A stretch of 8,195 nucleotides of DNA, taken from an uncultured Eubacteriales bacterium. Its GTDB lineage: Bacteria; Bacillota; Clostridia; Oscillospirales; Oscillospiraceae. A program made the position numbers and the translations under genes. The stretch is taken from positions 1-8,195 of the forward strand of contig CAJLWS010000058.1 of the NCBI GenBank assembly GCA_905210385.1. The letters are read 5' to 3'. Within the stretch, counting starts at the first letter, position 1. Every line of letters begins with the position of its first letter. Shown here piece by piece: positions 1 to 7,152 of the stretch. The notes under the pieces are model-generated. The model had not been told where the DNA came from and ran no database searches. It saw nothing but the letters and a program-made list of their open reading frames with translations.

Positions 1-1269
1 CATTTCCTGCTCCAGATGGGCCTTTGAGGACTTCAGAAGCAGCTCCTGGTTTCCATGCATCGCGTCGAGATGCCTCCTGCTCCGGGTGCGAAGAATAAAC
101 TGTTCAAAATCCGCCTTTTCCAGTTGGAAGGAGCGGGTCATGTTCATGGCCGACTCAATGGCGTTTTGCAGCTCCCGCACATTTCCGGGCCAGTCATAGG
201 ACATGAACATGTCCATGACCTCCGGACTGACCCGCTGAACTACCATACCCAGCTGGGAGTTCAGCCGCTGGATCAGGTTGTCCACCAGCAGGGGAATGTC
301 CTCCTTGCGCTGGCGCAGGGGTGGGGCCACGATCCGGATGACGTTGAGACGGAAGTAGAGGTCACTGCGAAACGTACCGGCCTGCACGCAACGCTCCAGG
401 GGAATATTGGAGGCGGCGATGATGCGCACATCCACGGGGATGGTTTTGGTGCCGCCTACGGGGTCGATCTCCCGCTCCTGAAGGACCCGGAGAAATTTGG
501 GCTGCATGGGAGAGGAGAGAAGATTCACTTCGTCGAGGAACAAGGAGCCGTGATTTGCCAGCTCAAAACGGCCGATTTTCCCATGCTTGGCAGCTCCGGT
601 GAAGGCCCCGGCGGCGTAGCCGAAGAATTCTGATTCCATCAGTTCGGCTGGGATTGCGGAGCAGTTGACCCTGACAAAATTTGCGTCGCTGCGAGGGCTG
701 AGAGAGTGGATGGCATGGGCAATGAGCTCCTTACCGCTTCCGGTCTCCCCCTCGATCAGAACGGTGGAGATGGAATTGGCCGCCTGGACGATCTGCTTTT
801 TCAAACGGAGAATGGCCGGACTCTGCCCAATGATGTTATCCAGCTGATAGCGGGCGCCGCGCTCGTTGGACAGCTCCTGCCGATAGAAATCCACCTGCTT
901 GCGCAGCAGATCGGTCTGGCGGACGAGATCCTGTGCGTTGGGTATGCCGTTGATGACCATGTACAGGAACAGACCCTGGACATGGCCGTCCTTATCCTTG
1001 AGAGGAATGTAAGTGGTAAAGATGGGAATCCCATGCCGGTTGATGACCGGGCGGCCCTGGATGACCTGACCGGACTGCAGGGCATCCATGGCATGGGTGT
1101 CGGGCACCAGTTCATCTACCCGCTTGCCTAGGGCGAATTCCTGTGAAAAGCCCATGATTTCTTGCCAGCCCTTGCTGACATAGGTGTAGCACCCGTTCCG
1201 ATCTAAACGGGCGCAATTGATTGCCTCCAGGCACTCCATCGCCTCTTTGCGCGATAGCGCATGATCCAA
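1..1269 (-). CDS. Sigma-54-dependent activator, PAS-like + AAA+ (C-terminus cut by window edge)
   Basis: This is an enhancer-binding activator of RNA polymerase carrying sigma-54; it hydrolyses ATP to open -24/-12 promoters. 423 codons are visible and open to the left edge. Residues about 10-115 look like a PAS-type sensor (RLDRNGCYTYVSKGW, then IMGFS). A coiled linker spans about 118-140. The AAA+ domain starts near 144 and has Walker A GETGSGKE (174-181), the sigma-54 contact loop GAFTGA (221-226), Walker B LFLDE (243-247), the arginine-finger region FRSDLYFRL (300-308) and sensor II GNVREL (362-367). All key motifs are intact. The expected Fis-type helix-turn-helix lies beyond the edge. 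The TTG start at 1269 is chosen because GGGAGGT sits 8 bases upstream and an in-frame TGA lies six codons before it; an ATG at codon 11 is the only near alternative. It is divergent from an operon with a sigma-54 promoter, so it is probably that operon's substrate-responsive activator (inference). The ligand is unknown. Confidence 0.95.
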   Translation of the reverse strand, partial: MDHALSRKEAMECLEAINCARLDRNGCYTYVSKGWQEIMGFSQEFALGKRVDELVPDTHAMDALQSGQVIQGRPVINRHGIPIFTTYIPLKDKDGHVQGLFLYMVINGIPNAQDLVRQTDLLRKQVDFYRQELSNERGARYQLDNIIGQSPAILRLKKQIVQAANSISTVLIEGETGSGKELIAHAIHSLSPRSDANFVRVNCSAIPAELMESEFFGYAAGAFTGAAKHGKIGRFELANHGSLFLDEVNLLSSPMQPKFLRVLQEREIDPVGGTKTIPVDVRIIAASNIPLERCVQAGTFRSDLYFRLNVIRIVAPPLRQRKEDIPLLVDNLIQRLNSQLGMVVQRVSPEVMDMFMSYDWPGNVRELQNAIESAMNMTRSFQLEKADFEQFILRTRSRRHLDAMHGNQELLLKSSKAHLEQEM

Positions 1270-1276
1270 TACGGGT

Positions 1277-1283
1277 ACCTCCC
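1277..1283 (-). promoter_or_regulatory. Ribosome binding site fixing a TTG start (activator)
   Basis: On the minus strand GGGAGGT lies 8 bases before TTG at 1269. It is the only strong Shine-Dalgarno sequence near the 5' end of this reading frame, and an in-frame TGA just upstream rules out a longer protein. Confidence 0.8.
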
Positions 1284-1317
1284 TTCAAGCGTCCTCTTTT
1301 ACCTGAACACAACTCAT

Positions 1318-1346
1318 AGTATATGGCCTATCTCCCGGAAAGACAA
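1318..1346 (-). promoter_or_regulatory. Sigma-70-type promoter for the activator gene
   Basis: Read on the minus strand, TTGTCT (-35, positions 1346-1341) and TATACT (-10, positions 1323-1318) are separated by exactly 17 bases. The -35 matches TTGACA at 4 of 6 and the -10 matches TATAAT at 5 of 6. Transcription would begin near 1311 and leave a leader of about 40 bases before the TTG start. This is consistent with housekeeping expression of the activator while the operon uses sigma-54. Confidence 0.6.
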
Positions 1347-1451
1347 CGCAATAAATAGACAAAAAATACAACGTAGAATTGGGCATATCATATAAAAAAT
1401 AGGAACAAAAATGATTTAATTCGTATACCAGGGACAAAAATTAAGAAAAAA

Positions 1452-1471
1452 GCGTAATCTTTTTAATACAT
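1452..1471 (-). promoter_or_regulatory. Candidate upstream activator site A (distal)
   Basis: Read on the minus strand this is ATGTATTAAAAAGATTACGC. It matches site B (1550-1569) at 15 of 20 positions, including the block AAAGATTAC, and both carry the symmetric core GTA-N10-TAC (here 1454-1469). Its centre is about 210 bases upstream of the predicted sigma-54 transcription start, a usual distance for an enhancer site. That the divergent activator binds it is inference. Confidence 0.45.
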
Positions 1472-1549
1472 ATGTCAAAAAGTTAACAGTGAATGGAACA
1501 CCGGGAAAAACGGGCAGCGGGAACCGCTCAGGAGAAAAGAAGAGCTTGA

Positions 1550-1569
1550 TTGTAAGAGAAAGATTACAC
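1550..1569 (+). promoter_or_regulatory. Candidate upstream activator site B (proximal)
   Basis: TTGTAAGAGAAAGATTACAC contains the dyad TGTAA-N8-TTACA (1551-1568), the usual size for a dimeric Fis-type helix-turn-helix. It is centred about 110 bases upstream of the predicted sigma-54 start. It is the inverted-orientation partner of site A, with the cores 98 bases apart. Enhancer function is inferred from position, symmetry and duplication. Confidence 0.55.
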
Positions 1570-1644
1570 TTTGTACTGGGCCGTGGAGAGAGTGAAAGTG
1601 CGGGAAAGCCTTGGGAGAAGCCAGGTTTCGCATTTTTGAACACC

Positions 1645-1660
1645 TGGCACAAGCCTTGCT
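1645..1660 (+). promoter_or_regulatory. Sigma-54 (-24/-12) promoter of the operon
   Basis: TGGCACAAGCCTTGCT matches the consensus TGGCAC-N5-TTGCW exactly: the GG is at 1646-1647 and the GC at 1658-1659. Transcription should start near 1671, about 46 bases before the ATG of the first gene at 1717. The promoter faces the operon and lies next to a divergent sigma-54 activator gene, which independently supports it. Expression would be tightly activator-dependent because sigma-54 polymerase cannot open promoters alone. Confidence 0.92.
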
Positions 1661-1716
1661 GGATATCTAGGCTGTACCAAGGCCCTACGAATTTCTTTGA
1701 AAAGGAGAGAACAGAC

Positions 1717-2502
1717 ATGAAAATCATTGACCTGACGATGCTCCTGGAAGAGGACCTGCCCAGCGATCCTGAAATCCAAATCCCCAGGATCCAGCGCTTG
1801 AACCACAAGGACACGGCGGAGCAGATGCCAGCCTATTTCCCCGGCACCACCACCGAGGACTTGCCCGGCGGCAATGGATGGGCCATCGACTTTGTGAAGA
1901 TGTGCACCCACTCCGGAACCCACCTGGATGCCCCCTGGCACTATTATCCCACCCAGAATGAGGCCATCATTCCCGGCGGGGAGAAGGCATGGACCATTGA
2001 CCAGGTGCCCCTGGAATGGTGCATCGGCCCTGGCGTGAAGCTGGACTTCCGGGACAAGCCCGACGGCTACAAGATCAGTAAGCAGGACGTGCAGGACTAT
2101 CTGGCCAAGATTAACTACACCATCAAGCCCGGCGACATCGTGCTGCTCAACACCGGCGCGGACGCCCGCTGGGGCAAGCCGGAATACCTGGTTGCCGGCG
2201 CCGGTATGAGCGCTGAGGCCACCCTGTGGCTGGCAGAGCAGGGCGTCCACGTGGTGGGCACCGACGGCTGGAGCTGGGACGTACCCCTGCCCCTGGAGGC
2301 CAAGGAGTTTGAGAAGACCCACGACAAGTCCATCATCTGGGAGGCCCATCGGGCCGGCCGCCAGCGGGCCTACTGCCACATCGAAAAGCTGACCAACCTG
2401 GCCAGCCTGCCCGACTACGGCTACACGGTGTACGCCCTGCCCATCCCCGTGAAGGGCGGCAGCGCCGGCTGGTGCCGGGTGATCGCCATCCTGGACGAGT
2501 AA
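1717..2502 (+). CDS. Cyclase-family metal-dependent hydrolase; candidate dihydrophloroglucinol cyclohydrolase
   Basis: This 261-residue cytoplasmic protein belongs to the cyclase family (PF04199), which includes bacterial kynurenine formamidase and isatin hydrolase. Residues 65-75, HSGTHLDAPWH, are the family's metal-binding signature (HxGTHxDxPxH). GTDGWSWD (181-188) corresponds to the conserved GxDxxSxD segment, and WEAH (208-211) plus HIEKLTNLASLP (221-232) complete the usual C-terminal active-site pattern. The length is normal for the family and there is no signal peptide. ATG at 1717 is chosen because GGAG lies 9 bases upstream; the longer open frame back to 1489 crosses the sigma-54 promoter. 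As first gene of an operon with a beta-keto acid cleavage enzyme, CoA-transferase and thiolase, it probably opens a ring to an open-chain keto acid. By analogy to the phloroglucinol pathway it could hydrolyse dihydrophloroglucinol, but amide or lactone substrates are also possible. The family call is firm; the substrate is inference. Confidence 0.93.
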   Translation: MKIIDLTMLLEEDLPSDPEIQIPRIQRLNHKDTAEQMPAYFPGTTTEDLPGGNGWAIDFVKMCTHSGTHLDAPWHYYPTQNEAIIPGGEKAWTIDQVPLEWCIGPGVKLDFRDKPDGYKISKQDVQDYLAKINYTIKPGDIVLLNTGADARWGKPEYLVAGAGMSAEATLWLAEQGVHVVGTDGWSWDVPLPLEAKEFEKTHDKSIIWEAHRAGRQRAYCHIEKLTNLASLPDYGYTVYALPIPVKGGSAGWCRVIAILDE

Positions 2503-2559
2503 ATCTGGGCCTCACTCTGAGAAAGAGTACACGGGTTCTGACGAGAAAAGGAGGAAATT

Positions 2560-4551
2560 ATGCCTAGTAATGTTGTATTCCTGATTCTGTTTGTGATCTT
2601 CTGTGGCATCCTAGTGGGCTGCGGTGTGATCAGCAAGCGCTGGGTACGGGACTCCTCGGACTACATCCTGGCCGGCCGGGAGATCTCCACCTTTATCAAC
2701 ATGATCGGTGTGTGCGCCATTGGTTTTGCCGGCACCACCATCGCCCTTGCCCCCGGCTTTGCCATTCAGCTTGGTCTGACGGCCTCCTGGACCTGGGGCA
2801 TCATCTACGGCGTGTGCGGCCTGCTGATCTTCGGCCTGCTGTTCGCCAACTTTATCCGGCGCTGCGGCGCACAGACCCTCCCGGAGTATCTGGAGATGCG
2901 TTACAGTGGCAAGGTGCGCTCCGTGGTGGCCATCACCTCTGTGGTGGGTATGGCGGGCATCCTGGCCAACAACATCGTGTCCTGCACCAACGCCATCGCC
3001 GCCTATACCGGCTGGAACAGCACGGTGGTTATGGCAGTTATCTTCCTGGTGATCATCGCCTTCACCTTCATCTCCGGCCTGTGGGCCACCACCCTCACCG
3101 ACTTCTTCCAGGTGACTCTGGGCGTTATCATCATCCCCATGCTGCTCATCCTGCTGGCCCAGCGGTACGGCTGGATCGACGCCATCAACGCCGCCTGGCC
3201 CGGCGGGGATGTGTTTGCCGCCGGCCTGGACGGCACCACCTTGAAGGGGCCGGCCCTGACCTATCCCTCCGTGCTGAACTTCATCATCTGCTTTGCCGCC
3301 GCCCTGGTGTGGGGCAACAACTACTACTGGATGAAGATCGCCAACTGCCGCAGTGAGAAGGTGGCCCGCAAGTCCTTCGTCCTGGCTGCCATCATCCTGA
3401 TCGTGGTGTTCTGTATCCCCCTGGGCCTGGTGGGCGCCTACGCCGGTGCGTTCCTCACCGACTCCTTCGCCGCCCCCTATGGCTCCGGCACCGTGGCCGC
3501 CACCGGCGCTTACGGCCTGATCGCCTCCACCTTCCCCGCCCTGCTGGGCTCCTTCATCGTCATCGGTGCGGTGGCGGCTTCCATCTCCCCCGCCTCCACC
3601 TCCGCCTTGGGCGCTTCCGCCGTGGCCAACCGGGACATCTACCAGCGGCTGATCAACCCCAAGGGAGACCAGAAGACCTATCTGCGGGCCTCCAAGTGGA
3701 TCATGGTGCTCATTGGCGTGCTCACCTGGGTGCTGTGCCTGTTCCCCGGCGGCCCCACCTACCTGTTCGCCTTCGCAAACTGCTGGCTGGTGCCTCCCGC
3801 CATCCTGCTGGGCCTAGGTGCCATCTGGCCCCGCTTCAACTCCCGCGGCGCCATCTGGGGCGCCCTGGCCGGTATGATCACCATGGCCGTGTTCACCTTG
3901 CTGGGCGACGTGCTGGGAATCTTTGTGGTAGGTAAGTACATCTACCTGGCCACCCTGGGCTTTGTCGTCACCCTGGTGGTGGCCGTGCTGGCCTCCCTCA
4001 CCGGCAAGCCTAAGTACTACGGCGAGCCTGGTTGGGAGCGGGTGCCTACCGCCACCAACCGTAAGGATGTAAAGCTGGACGCCATGGACAAGCAGGTCCT
4101 GGAGATGATCCGGCTGGGCCACTGCTACATGTCCGACCTGACCGATGCGCTGGGTGTGGACTCCAAGACTTCCGGCGCCTCCATCGAGAACCTGGACCAG
4201 GGCGGCTACATCGTCCGTGCCGGCATGCGCGGCTCCAAGTTCTATACCTTCTCCATCACGGAGAAAGGCCTGGCCGCGCTGCCCGCGCTGTCCGACACCG
4301 AGGCCGCCATGGCCAAGGAGGGTCTGTCCCCCCTGTACGTGGAGCTGTTGAAGATCGTGGACCAGACCCCGGAGAAGCAGGCCGAGTTCCTGCAGAAGAA
4401 CGGCATCAAGTCCATGCGCATGTCCTCCATCTGCTCCCACCTGACCCGTCAGGGCTACATCATTGAGGGCGGACTGTTCAAGCGCAAGCTGCGCATCACC
4501 GACAAGGGCAAAGCTGCGGTTCAGAAATACGCAGCCCGCGCCGTGTCTTAA
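2560..4551 (+). CDS. Sodium:solute symporter with C-terminal tandem winged-helix-like repeats
   Basis: This 663-residue inner-membrane protein should take up the pathway substrate with sodium. Residues 1-485 form an SSS-family transporter with about 13 hydrophobic segments. Family hallmarks are ISGLWATTLTDFFQ (171-184) and the small-residue helix SISPASTSALGASAVANRDI (341-360), the region that holds the second sodium site in this family. Ordinary members end soon after the last membrane helix. Here about 160 soluble residues follow, with two repeats of a winged-helix look: about 508-575 (ending in GGYIVRAG and SITEKGLAAL) and about 590-657 (QGYIIEGG and RITDKGKAAV). With 13 helices the tail would face the cytoplasm. 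AAGGAGG ends 5 bases before the ATG, and the gene starts 57 bases after the cyclase gene. The transported substrate cannot be read from sequence. The tail could sense, regulate transport or bind DNA (inference). Confidence 0.93.
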   Translation: MPSNVVFLILFVIFCGILVGCGVISKRWVRDSSDYILAGREISTFINMIGVCAIGFAGTTIALAPGFAIQLGLTASWTWGIIYGVCGLLIFGLLFANFIRRCGAQTLPEYLEMRYSGKVRSVVAITSVVGMAGILANNIVSCTNAIAAYTGWNSTVVMAVIFLVIIAFTFISGLWATTLTDFFQVTLGVIIIPMLLILLAQRYGWIDAINAAWPGGDVFAAGLDGTTLKGPALTYPSVLNFIICFAAALVWGNNYYWMKIANCRSEKVARKSFVLAAIILIVVFCIPLGLVGAYAGAFLTDSFAAPYGSGTVAATGAYGLIASTFPALLGSFIVIGAVAASISPASTSALGASAVANRDIYQRLINPKGDQKTYLRASKWIMVLIGVLTWVLCLFPGGPTYLFAFANCWLVPPAILLGLGAIWPRFNSRGAIWGALAGMITMAVFTLLGDVLGIFVVGKYIYLATLGFVVTLVVAVLASLTGKPKYYGEPGWERVPTATNRKDVKLDAMDKQVLEMIRLGHCYMSDLTDALGVDSKTSGASIENLDQGGYIVRAGMRGSKFYTFSITEKGLAALPALSDTEAAMAKEGLSPLYVELLKIVDQTPEKQAEFLQKNGIKSMRMSSICSHLTRQGYIIEGGLFKRKLRITDKGKAAVQKYAARAVS

Positions 4552-4560
4552 AGATCCATC

Positions 4561-4595
4561 CGGAAGGCGGACGGCATTTCGCCGCCCGCCTTCCG
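4561..4595 (+). other. Strong intercistronic RNA hairpin
   Basis: CGGAAGGCGG (4561-4570) pairs perfectly with 4586-4595. After an A-C mismatch, CGGC (4572-4575) pairs with GCCG (4581-4584), leaving a 5-base ATTTC loop. It begins 10 bases after the symporter stop and ends 12 bases before the next gene's ribosome binding site. No run of T follows, so it is not a standard intrinsic terminator. It more likely stabilises or marks mRNA ends, or sets unequal expression of transporter and enzymes; that role is inference. Confidence 0.7.
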
Positions 4596-4607
4596 CCACC
4601 CTGCCGC

Positions 4608-4614
4608 AAGGAGG
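4608..4614 (+). promoter_or_regulatory. Ribosome binding site fixing a TTG start (CoA-transferase)
   Basis: AAGGAGG lies 7 bases before TTG at 4622. The frame is open further upstream only by running into the symporter gene, and no comparable site precedes any earlier start codon. This decides for TTG 4622. Confidence 0.85.
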
Positions 4615-4621
4615 AATCGCG

Positions 4622-5944
4622 TTGCACTCAGAAGAATACCATCGCAAGCTCCTGTCCGCCGCCGACGCGGTGGAGACCATCCGGGACGGGGACAGTGTGC
4701 TCCTGCCCGGCGGCGCCATCACCCCGGTGGAGTTTGGCAACCACCTGCCCCAACTCATTGGGCGGCGCCGGGAGATCCGGCTGATGACCTATCTGCCCCT
4801 GGCCCCGCTGAAAATTTACCAGGCGCCGGACGCAGGGGAGACCTTCACCATGGAATCTCCCTTCTACAACCGAATCCTACAGGGGCCCGCAGGCCGGGAC
4901 TGCTGCAGCTTTATCCCCAACCATCTGCGTAACATCTCCCGGGACTGGCATGCCGCCGTTCCGGAGATCGACCTGATGGTGGTCACCGTCTCTCCCATGG
5001 ACCGTCATGGGTGGTTTACCATGGCTGGGTCTGCCATCCTGGAGTGGGATCTGCTGCCCTATACCAGGCGCCTTATCGTGGAGGTGGCTTCCCATGGGCC
5101 CCGCACCTTTGGAGACACTCTGATTCACATCTCTCAGGTGGATGGGATCATCGAGGCCGACCGCTATCCGGCCACGCTGCCCCGAGAGACCCCTACACGG
5201 GAGGATGAGCTGTTGGGTGGCCATGTGGCGGAGCTGGTGGAGGATGAAAGCACCATCCAGCTGGGGTTCGGCGGCACCATTGACGCGCTGGCCGGCCAGC
5301 TTAAGCGCAAGCGGGGACTGGGGATCCACACCGAGTCCTTCTCCGACTGTGCCATGGAGCTGCTGGAATGCGGGGCGGCGGACAACGCCAACAAGACGCT
5401 GCACCGGGGGCTGACTGTGACCTCCTTTACTATGGGCAGTGAAAAGCTGTATGATTACATTGACGACAATCCCGCCATTCTCCATAAGAGCCTGTCCTAT
5501 ACCAACAACCTGTCCGTTATCTCCCAAAACCGCAAAATGGTGTCCATCAACGCGGCGCTGCATGTGGATCTGTCCGGCCAGTGTGCCTCCGAGGCGGTGG
5601 GTACCCATCAGATCTCCGGCAGCGGCGGCCAGGTGGATACCGGCGTAGGCGCCCAGATCGCGGGGGGGAAATCCATCATCACCCTCAAGTCCACCCGGAC
5701 CCGGAAGGATCCGGCTACCGGACAGAGCGTCCGGGAGTCCTGCATCCGGCCAGTGCTTCCGGAGGGCAGCTGCGTCACCTACACCCGGAGCAACGTCCAC
5801 TTTGTGGCCACGGAGTACGGGGCGGTGTGCCTGCGGGGGCTGACGGTGAAGGAGCGGGCGCGGAAGCTGATCTCCATCGCCCATCCGGACTACCGGGACT
5901 GGCTCCGGGAGGAGTTTGAGCGAGTCTATCAAATGAAACTGTAA
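4622..5944 (+). CDS. Acetyl-CoA hydrolase/transferase-family CoA-transferase (4-hydroxybutyrate / butyryl-CoA transferase type)
   Basis: This 440-residue cytoplasmic enzyme moves CoA between carboxylic acids through a glutamyl-CoA intermediate. GIHTESFSD (234-242) carries the expected catalytic glutamate at residue 238, the same number as in clostridial 4-hydroxybutyrate CoA-transferase. Other family blocks are INAALHVDLSGQ (309-320), ISGSGGQVD (331-339) and ATEYGAVCLRG (396-406), followed by the usual ending with IAHPDYRDWL (419-428). Length fits the family, and no motif is missing. The TTG start is set by the AAGGAGG 7 bases before it. The gene ends in tandem stops (TAA TAG) 23 bases before the thiolase start. 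In context it most simply converts acetoacetate, released by the cleavage enzyme, to acetoacetyl-CoA at the expense of another acyl-CoA. The family also contains butyryl-CoA:acetate and propionyl-CoA transferases, so the donor and acceptor are inferred. Confidence 0.93.
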   Translation: MHSEEYHRKLLSAADAVETIRDGDSVLLPGGAITPVEFGNHLPQLIGRRREIRLMTYLPLAPLKIYQAPDAGETFTMESPFYNRILQGPAGRDCCSFIPNHLRNISRDWHAAVPEIDLMVVTVSPMDRHGWFTMAGSAILEWDLLPYTRRLIVEVASHGPRTFGDTLIHISQVDGIIEADRYPATLPRETPTREDELLGGHVAELVEDESTIQLGFGGTIDALAGQLKRKRGLGIHTESFSDCAMELLECGAADNANKTLHRGLTVTSFTMGSEKLYDYIDDNPAILHKSLSYTNNLSVISQNRKMVSINAALHVDLSGQCASEAVGTHQISGSGGQVDTGVGAQIAGGKSIITLKSTRTRKDPATGQSVRESCIRPVLPEGSCVTYTRSNVHFVATEYGAVCLRGLTVKERARKLISIAHPDYRDWLREEFERVYQMKL

Positions 5945-5967
5945 TAGCAAAGAAGGAGGAGATTCCC

Positions 5968-7125
5968 ATGAGTCAACGGGAAGCTGTTATCGTTGCCTAT
6001 GGCCGCTCTGCGGTAACCAAGGCGTATAAGGGCGCCTTTTCCAAGGTGCACCCCGTCACCTTTGCCACTGAGACCCTGAAAGGGGTGCTGGCCAAGGTGC
6101 CCCAGCTGAATCCCATGGAGATCGACGATGTGATTGTGGGCTGTGCCAATCCCGAAGGGACCCAGGGCTGGAATATGGCCCGGCTGATCACCCAGCTGGC
6201 CGGCCTGCCCAAGCAGGTGTCCGCCCAGACGGTGAACCGGTTCTGCTCCTCCGGCCTGCAGACCATCGGTACCGCTGCCAACGCCGTCATCGCCGGGCAG
6301 TGCGATGTGGTGGTGGCCGGCGGCGTTGAGAGCATGACTCGAATCAAAAATATGTTCCTGGAGGAGGAATTCCGGGATCCCGCGCTGGTGAAGGTGTATG
6401 AGGAAGCCTATATGGCTCCGGGTTATACTGCCGAGCGTGTGGCTGAGCTTTGCCAGGTCACCCGGGAGGAGATGGAGGAGTTCGCAGTGCGCAGCCATGC
6501 CCTGGCCGCCCAGGCCCAGGACGAGGGTGCGTTTGACGACCAGATCATCCCCATTGCCGTACCTGGCCCCGACGGTACATCTCAGGTGGTGGACCGAGAT
6601 GAAGGGGTGCGTCGGGGGACCTCCATGGAGGGGCTGGCGGCCCTGAAGCCCTGCTTTGAGGGAATTGTCACCGCCGGAACCTCCTCCCAGATGAGCGACG
6701 GCGCCGCGTTTGTGGTGGTGATGAGCCGGGAGAAGGCGGACAGCCTGGGCATTAAGCCTATTGCCCGGTTTGTAGGGTTTGCCGTGGCGGGATGCGAGTC
6801 GGAATATATGGGCCTTGGTCCAATCTATGCCGTACCAAAGCTGCTCAAACGCACAGGCATGACTCTGGACCAGATCGACACCATCGAGCTCAATGAGGCG
6901 TTTGCTGCCCAGGCCATTCCCTGCATCCATACGCTGGGGTTTGATATGGACAAGGTCAACCCGGAGGGCGGAGCCATTGCCCTGGGCCATCCCCTGGGTG
7001 CCACCGGGGCGGTGCTCACCTGCAAGGCCCTGTCCCGGCTGCGCCGCAAGGGTGGGCGCTACGCGCTGATCACCATGTGTATCGGCGGCGGCCAGGGCGC
7101 GGCCGGAATCTTTGAAAAGCTGTAA
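5968..7125 (+). CDS. Thiolase (acetyl-CoA C-acetyltransferase family)
   Basis: This 385-residue thiolase splits a 3-ketoacyl-CoA with free CoA or runs the reverse condensation. The nucleophilic cysteine is C93 in NRFCSSGLQ (90-98). NEAF (309-312), GHPLGATG with H341 (340-347), and CIGGGQG with C371 (371-377) complete the catalytic set. The cap-loop segment after residue 148 (AYMAPGYTAERVAEL) is more like degradative, FadA-type thiolases than short biosynthetic ones, but family alone does not settle chain length. AAGGAGGA lies 7 bases before the ATG. Placed between a CoA-transferase and an acetoacetate-producing enzyme, it probably cleaves acetoacetyl-CoA to two acetyl-CoA. Running backward it could also feed butyrate formation. 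Confidence 0.95.
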   Translation: MSQREAVIVAYGRSAVTKAYKGAFSKVHPVTFATETLKGVLAKVPQLNPMEIDDVIVGCANPEGTQGWNMARLITQLAGLPKQVSAQTVNRFCSSGLQTIGTAANAVIAGQCDVVVAGGVESMTRIKNMFLEEEFRDPALVKVYEEAYMAPGYTAERVAELCQVTREEMEEFAVRSHALAAQAQDEGAFDDQIIPIAVPGPDGTSQVVDRDEGVRRGTSMEGLAALKPCFEGIVTAGTSSQMSDGAAFVVVMSREKADSLGIKPIARFVGFAVAGCESEYMGLGPIYAVPKLLKRTGMTLDQIDTIELNEAFAAQAIPCIHTLGFDMDKVNPEGGAIALGHPLGATGAVLTCKALSRLRRKGGRYALITMCIGGGQGAAGIFEKL

Positions 7126-7152
7126 TCTCAATTGATCAGGAGGCTGGTTAAT

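Larger units (their letters stand above)
1270..1716. other. Divergent intergenic control region
   Basis: This 447-base gene-free stretch separates the activator from the operon. Its part from about 1320 to 1480 is clearly richer in A+T than the flanking genes. It holds, left to right, the activator's ribosome binding site and sigma-70-type promoter, two related dyads (1452-1471 and 1550-1569), a sigma-54 promoter (1645-1660) and the operon's first ribosome binding site (GGAG at 1704-1707). An open frame running from 1489 into the cyclase gene has no ribosome binding site and would cross the promoter, so it is not treated as coding. No RNA gene or riboswitch was recognised. Confidence 0.75.

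Noticed and set aside
1473..1488. TGT-N10-ACA, a NifA-like enhancer motif
   Set aside because: It is a single six-base match in AT-rich DNA, which chance allows; it does not match the paired dyads, and no nitrogen-fixation genes are present.
1516..1528. Short inverted repeat AGCGG-GAA-CCGCT
   Set aside because: The 5-bp arms occur once only, with no partner copy; it could be a minor protein site but is not supported.
1489..1716. In-frame upstream extension of the cyclase gene
   Set aside because: It has no ribosome binding site, crosses the sigma-54 promoter and a dyad, and the encoded residues do not resemble the family; the family-like sequence starts at ATG 1717.
1564..2379. Minus-strand 271-codon frame opposite the cyclase gene
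   Set aside because: It is a shadow frame with no motif and overlaps the sigma-54 promoter region.
4561..4607. Intrinsic terminator after the symporter gene
   Set aside because: The hairpin is strong but no T-rich tract follows, and the next gene has no promoter of its own that I can see.
4463..4621. Longer start for the CoA-transferase inside the symporter gene
   Set aside because: It lies in another frame over symporter coding sequence and has no good ribosome binding site, whereas TTG 4622 has AAGGAGG at ideal spacing.
3814..4758. Minus-strand 314-codon frame opposite the symporter tail
   Set aside because: Same shadow effect: no recognisable domain, and it spans a hairpin and two gene boundaries.
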